Assembly: GCF_000409775.1 (NCBI RefSeq)
Contig: NZ_KE332394.1
Location: forward strand, 108,890 to 172,889
Source: Litchfieldella anticariensis FP35 = DSM 16096
GTDB lineage: Bacteria > Pseudomonadota > Gammaproteobacteria > Pseudomonadales > Halomonadaceae
Reading direction: 5' to 3'
Length of the DNA stretch: 64,000 bases
Shown here: positions 61,559 through 64,000 of the stretch, in pieces
How positions within the stretch are numbered: the first letter of the stretch is position 1
Layout of the letters: every line of letters starts with the position of its first letter
The notes under the pieces: model-generated
What the model was told of the DNA's origin: nothing
The model's database searches: none
The model's input: only the letters and a program-made list of their open reading frames with translations
Translations under genes and position numbers: made by a program

Positions 61559-61831
61559 TCACTTCACCGCATCTTTCAAGCCTTTCCCGGCCTTGAACGT
61601 GGGAACCTTGGACGCAGGGATGAGGATCTCCTTTCCGGTCTGCGGATTACGTCCGGCGCGTGCGGCATGTTCACTTACCTGGAACGTGCCGAAACCGATC
61701 ATCGATACCGTGTCTCCTTGGCTCAGTGTCTTGGTCACGGCGGAGGTGAACGCATCAAGGGCATTCCCAGCCTGGGCTTTGCTTAGTCCTGCCCCTCGGG
61801 CAATACACTCGATCAGATCCCCTTTGTTCAT
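61559..61831 (-). CDS. HU-family DNA-binding protein
   Basis: A 90-residue HU/IHF-type protein with the complete fold: [11 protein letters not shown] start, G-F-G-T-F-Q-V near residue 46 and the [12 protein letters not shown] arm tip near 55-66. It would bend DNA, perhaps at ICE ends or oriT, and is a second copy beside the chromosomal ones. ATG 61831 follows AAGGAA and fits the family start. The decayed IS701-family element begins only 57 bp upstream of its start, so its native promoter may have been lost or replaced. Confidence 0.9.
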   Translation of the reverse strand: MNKGDLIECIARGAGLSKAQAGNALDAFTSAVTKTLSQGDTVSMIGFGTFQVSEHAARAGRNPQTGKEILIPASKVPTFKAGKGLKDAVK

Positions 61832-61888
61832 GTGCATTTCCTTGAGTGATGGCTCGAAACTCATTGAATCTAGCACACGATTGATTAG

Positions 61889-63375
61889 TACTACTGTGTC
61901 AGAAACATCGTCGTTTGCTGTACAAGACCATCATGATGTCTTGATACAATGTCCAGCGCAGCGTGGTAATGGAGTCACTCACGTGGCGTTGGGTTCGCTG
62001 CATTATCCCGCGGACGGTAGCCCGCGGGTAGGACAGGCGCCGGGAACCAGAGAATTTTTTTGATCCCAACGGCGCAACCGTTCGGCGACCTAGGAGCCAT
62101 AAGCCGCAATGCAGAGACTGGCGTGATGGTGCAAGCCGCGCCAGTTGCGCCCCTTATAGTGATCCAGCCCGAACTCCTGCTTGAGCTCCTGGTAGTCACG
62201 CTCGATTCGTCAGCGGGCCTTGGCGATGTTCACCAAGGTCGTCAATGACGTGTCATCCGGCAGGTTGCTCAGTCAGTACTTGGCTGGCTTATCAGCGCTT
62301 TCGGGCCATTCGATCAGTAGCCATTCCGCCTCACGACGTTGCATGCCCCGCGCTACTCGCACGCGAACGGCGGCAAACCGTGACGTTAACGACTGGTTCG
62401 TGCCCTCTCGCCAGATTACCGATTGGTAGTTTGCGCTCTCCAGAGCATGAGCCAACGTCTCAGCCGATACGAGGTGGTGCTCTGCTGTCTGTTGCCATCG
62501 CGTTGGTGGACGTCTCTTGCCGGACCATTGGGGGCAGGGGGTCGGTCCCAGGCGCCCAGACACTGAGGTCTTCGTAAACCCCCACGCAGTAGCTCAGCTT
62601 GTATGTTGGAAGTGACCAGACAAGGGCAATATTGAGAAGACTTGCCGGGGTGGAGGGACGAGCTGCGCTCGCCACGCCGTCACCTTGCCGTAGGCGGCAT
62701 CCGCCAGCACGATCCCGGGCTTGATGCCGGCGTCCAACGTCTCGCGAACCTACTGCAAGGCGATGTCCGGTTTGGTGGCAAAGGCCTTGTCCGCCGGGAC
62801 ACCGGCGCAGCGACAAAGTGCCGGGTCGTCCGTCCACGATTTCGGCAAATAGAGGCGCCACGCCACAGGCAGACTGGCCCGCTCCGTGGCCATCGACAGA
62901 CTGACGGCGACCTGGCAGTTATCCTGCTTTCAAATCTTGCCACAATACTGGCGGCTGACGCCCAACTAATGCCGTCTCTTTTGCGAAAGCTGGTATCGTC
63001 GATGATCCAGAAAGGCTTGGTGCCGGGCAGCAGGAGGGGCAATACCCACTGCGCCACGCCGGTCAGCAGTGCGCGATCGGACCACGTGCAGGCACGCCAC
63101 CTGATGGTGGAGCACCTGGTGGCGTGTCTGCACGTTACGTTCTCCGGGTCGACACTCGCGGCGAGGGGTTCGATGCTCTTGCGGGGCAAGGGTAACATCA
63201 TACCAGAGCAGTAGTCCTTGAAGCTGGGCACGAGGTCGGCGTGTCCCAGCTTGGGAGCCAGCTCCTCAAGATAGGCATCGAAGCTGTCGTGGATCATGGG
63301 ACGTGGCATAGACATCAACCGTTATTCCGGAGTCGTTCCACCCTTCGTAACAAGCTAATTTAAGACACAGTAGTA
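61889..63375 (-). mobile_element. Decayed IS701-family insertion sequence
   Basis: Perfect 12-bp terminal inverted repeats TACTACTGTGTC (61889-61900) and GACACAGTAGTA (63364-63375) bound 1487 bp. The flanks are TTAG and CTAG. Both fit the YTAR target preference of this family but are not the same. The transposase gene inside (minus strand) is broken. Size fits the family. Confidence 0.75.
61975..63318 (-). pseudogene. IS701-family transposase pseudogene
   Basis: Recognisable parts, in order on the minus strand, are: Y-L-E-E-L-A-P-K-L-G-H-A-D from the start at 63318, W-I-I-D-D-T-S-F-R-K-R-D-G (first catalytic Asp region), Q-D-N-C-Q-V-A-V-S-L-S, A-D-A-A-Y-G and a C-terminal W-L-L-I-E-W-P. They fall in different frames and an in-frame TAG follows I-A-L-Q, so several frameshifts and at least one stop inactivate it. 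Order and length match an IS701 transposase of about 400 residues. Confidence 0.75.
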
Positions 63376-63521
63376 CTAGGAAACATGCATGGTCGCAGCC
63401 GCTGCAGATAGGCGATCCGGTCATCGAGCTCCAGCTGGTTACGCAGCGTCTGAGGATCCAGGAACACGTGGTGGGTGACGGTGAAACCTTTCCAGAACAG
63501 GCAGAGCGGGGAAGCATCCAT
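63360..63521 (-). pseudogene. Short reading frame cut by the IS701 element
   Basis: A 53-codon frame from ATG 63521. About 47 codons are native (L-F-W-K-G-F-T-V-T-H-H-V-F-L-D-P, then L-E-L-D-D-R-I-A-Y-L-Q-R-L); the last few are IS end sequence and a stop supplied by the IS. The native gene was probably longer and lost its 3' part at the insertion. I do not recognise the family. Confidence 0.45.
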
Positions 63522-63524
63522 GAC

Positions 63525-63590
63525 AACGGCGGTGTGCGTAGGCTGACGTTTTGGCGAATATCAGCCTACTTGGATTTACCGCCGTTTTTC
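63525..63590 (+). terminator. Nested inverted repeat with T-run
   Basis: AACGGCGGT/ACCGCCGTT (63525-63533 and 63578-63586) encloses AGGCTGA/TCAGCCT (63540-63546 and 63561-63567), followed by TTTC after the outer arm. It fits a plus-strand terminator, but no plus-strand gene lies just before it. It could also be an intergenic repeat element. Confidence 0.5.
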
Positions 63591-63667
63591 TATGCCGCCC
63601 CGCCTCAACCCCGCCCGTTTCACGCTGATCTGCGAAGAACTAATGTATGGTGGCATAGGAGCACGCA

Positions 63668-64000
63668 TCATGGTGTCCGCGGCAACACCAGGATGGCTCG
63701 GAAGTCGTTGACATTGGTGCACGTCGGCCCGGTGACGATCAAACGCTCTAGGCCCTGGAAGAAAGTGTAGGCGTCATTGCGTGACAGGTAATCGACGGGG
63801 TCCAGGCCGAGCTGGCCGGCGCGCGTCCAGTCCTCTGGGCCGAACAGCGCACCGGCGTTGTCCTCGGAGCCGTCGATGCCGTCGGTATCGATGGCCAGCG
63901 CATGGATGCCGGCGGCCCCCCTAAGGGCATCGAAGAGCCCCAGCAGGTACTCGACGTTGCGCCCGCCGCGGCCGTCGCCGCGCACGGTGACGCTGGTCTC
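63668..64000 (-). CDS. Glycerate 2-kinase (MOFRL family), C-terminal part
   Basis: Partial gene running off the right edge; its start lies beyond 64000. The visible 110 residues hold the MOFRL-domain end: R-G-D-G-R-G-G-R-N, A-I-D-T-D-G-I-D-G-S-E-D, N-D-A-Y-T-F-F and V-T-G-P-T-C-T-N-V-N-D. These belong to glycerate 2-kinases of the TtuD type, which feed glycerate into glycolysis. It may be chromosomal or cargo; the IS701 relic separates it from the ICE genes. Confidence 0.88.
   Translation of the reverse strand, partial: ETSVTVRGDGRGGRNVEYLLGLFDALRGAAGIHALAIDTDGIDGSEDNAGALFGPEDWTRAGQLGLDPVDYLSRNDAYTFFQGLERLIVTGPTCTNVNDFRAILVLPRTP

Noticed and set aside
1..64000. Search for tRNA genes, attachment sites, integrase and relaxase
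   Set aside because: None could be recognised by eye; the ICE ends are most likely outside the window.

Overview
The window is most of the backbone of an integrative conjugative element (ICE) of the PFGI-1/ICEclc/SPI-7/ICEHin1056 type, with large blocks of accessory genes. The moderately high GC content, the many TRAP and tripartite tricarboxylate transporter genes and the overall gene style suggest a halophilic gammaproteobacterium such as a member of the Halomonadaceae. That host assignment is an inference; no rRNA, tRNA, integrase, relaxase gene or attachment site is visible here.

Layout. 1-13 kb is the maintenance and DNA-processing module: a HicA-like protein, ParB, DUF2857, the STY4528-type replication protein, TIGR03761, DUF3158, SSB, topoisomerase III, STY4534 and several hypotheticals. 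13-20.3 kb starts the transfer module: PilL, TIGR03759, a lytic transglycosylase, TIGR03765, the coupling protein TraD and TIGR03747. 20.36-23.4 kb interrupts it with an IS3-family element that carries a 268-bp copy of traD, and with a divergent GST/LysR pair. 23.9-31.7 kb continues the mating-pair apparatus (RAQPRD, TIGR03758, 03745, 03750, 03746, 03749, 03752, 03751, TraC). 32.4-56 kb is a 24-kb cargo block. It holds a LysE exporter, an IclR-controlled cupin/TctCBA/SDR operon, a TRAP/RuBisCO-like-protein/NAD-epimerase operon divergent from a LacI regulator and a DUF1537 kinase, a GAF-PAS-LOV-GGDEF-EAL receptor and an SNase-like protein. 56.3-61.1 kb resumes transfer (TIGR03757, 03756, 03755, TraG). 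An HU gene, a decayed IS701-family element and the C-terminal part of a glycerate kinase close the window.

How it fits together. The ICE backbone genes sit in several blocks. Six blocks are preceded by the same spaced 33-bp DNA element, always 56-73 nt before the likely start codon. This looks like one regulon that switches on processing and mating genes together. The sugar-acid cargo resembles the 3-oxo-isoapionate branch of D-apiose catabolism (RuBisCO-like decarboxylase plus OiaK-type kinase fed by a TRAP transporter).

Strongest leads: the six-copy promoter element; an about 830-nt region after topB that lacks a convincing gene and is packed with perfect stem-loops (candidate large structured RNA); an array of palindromes inside the STY4528 replication gene (candidate origin); and the IS3/traD chimera.
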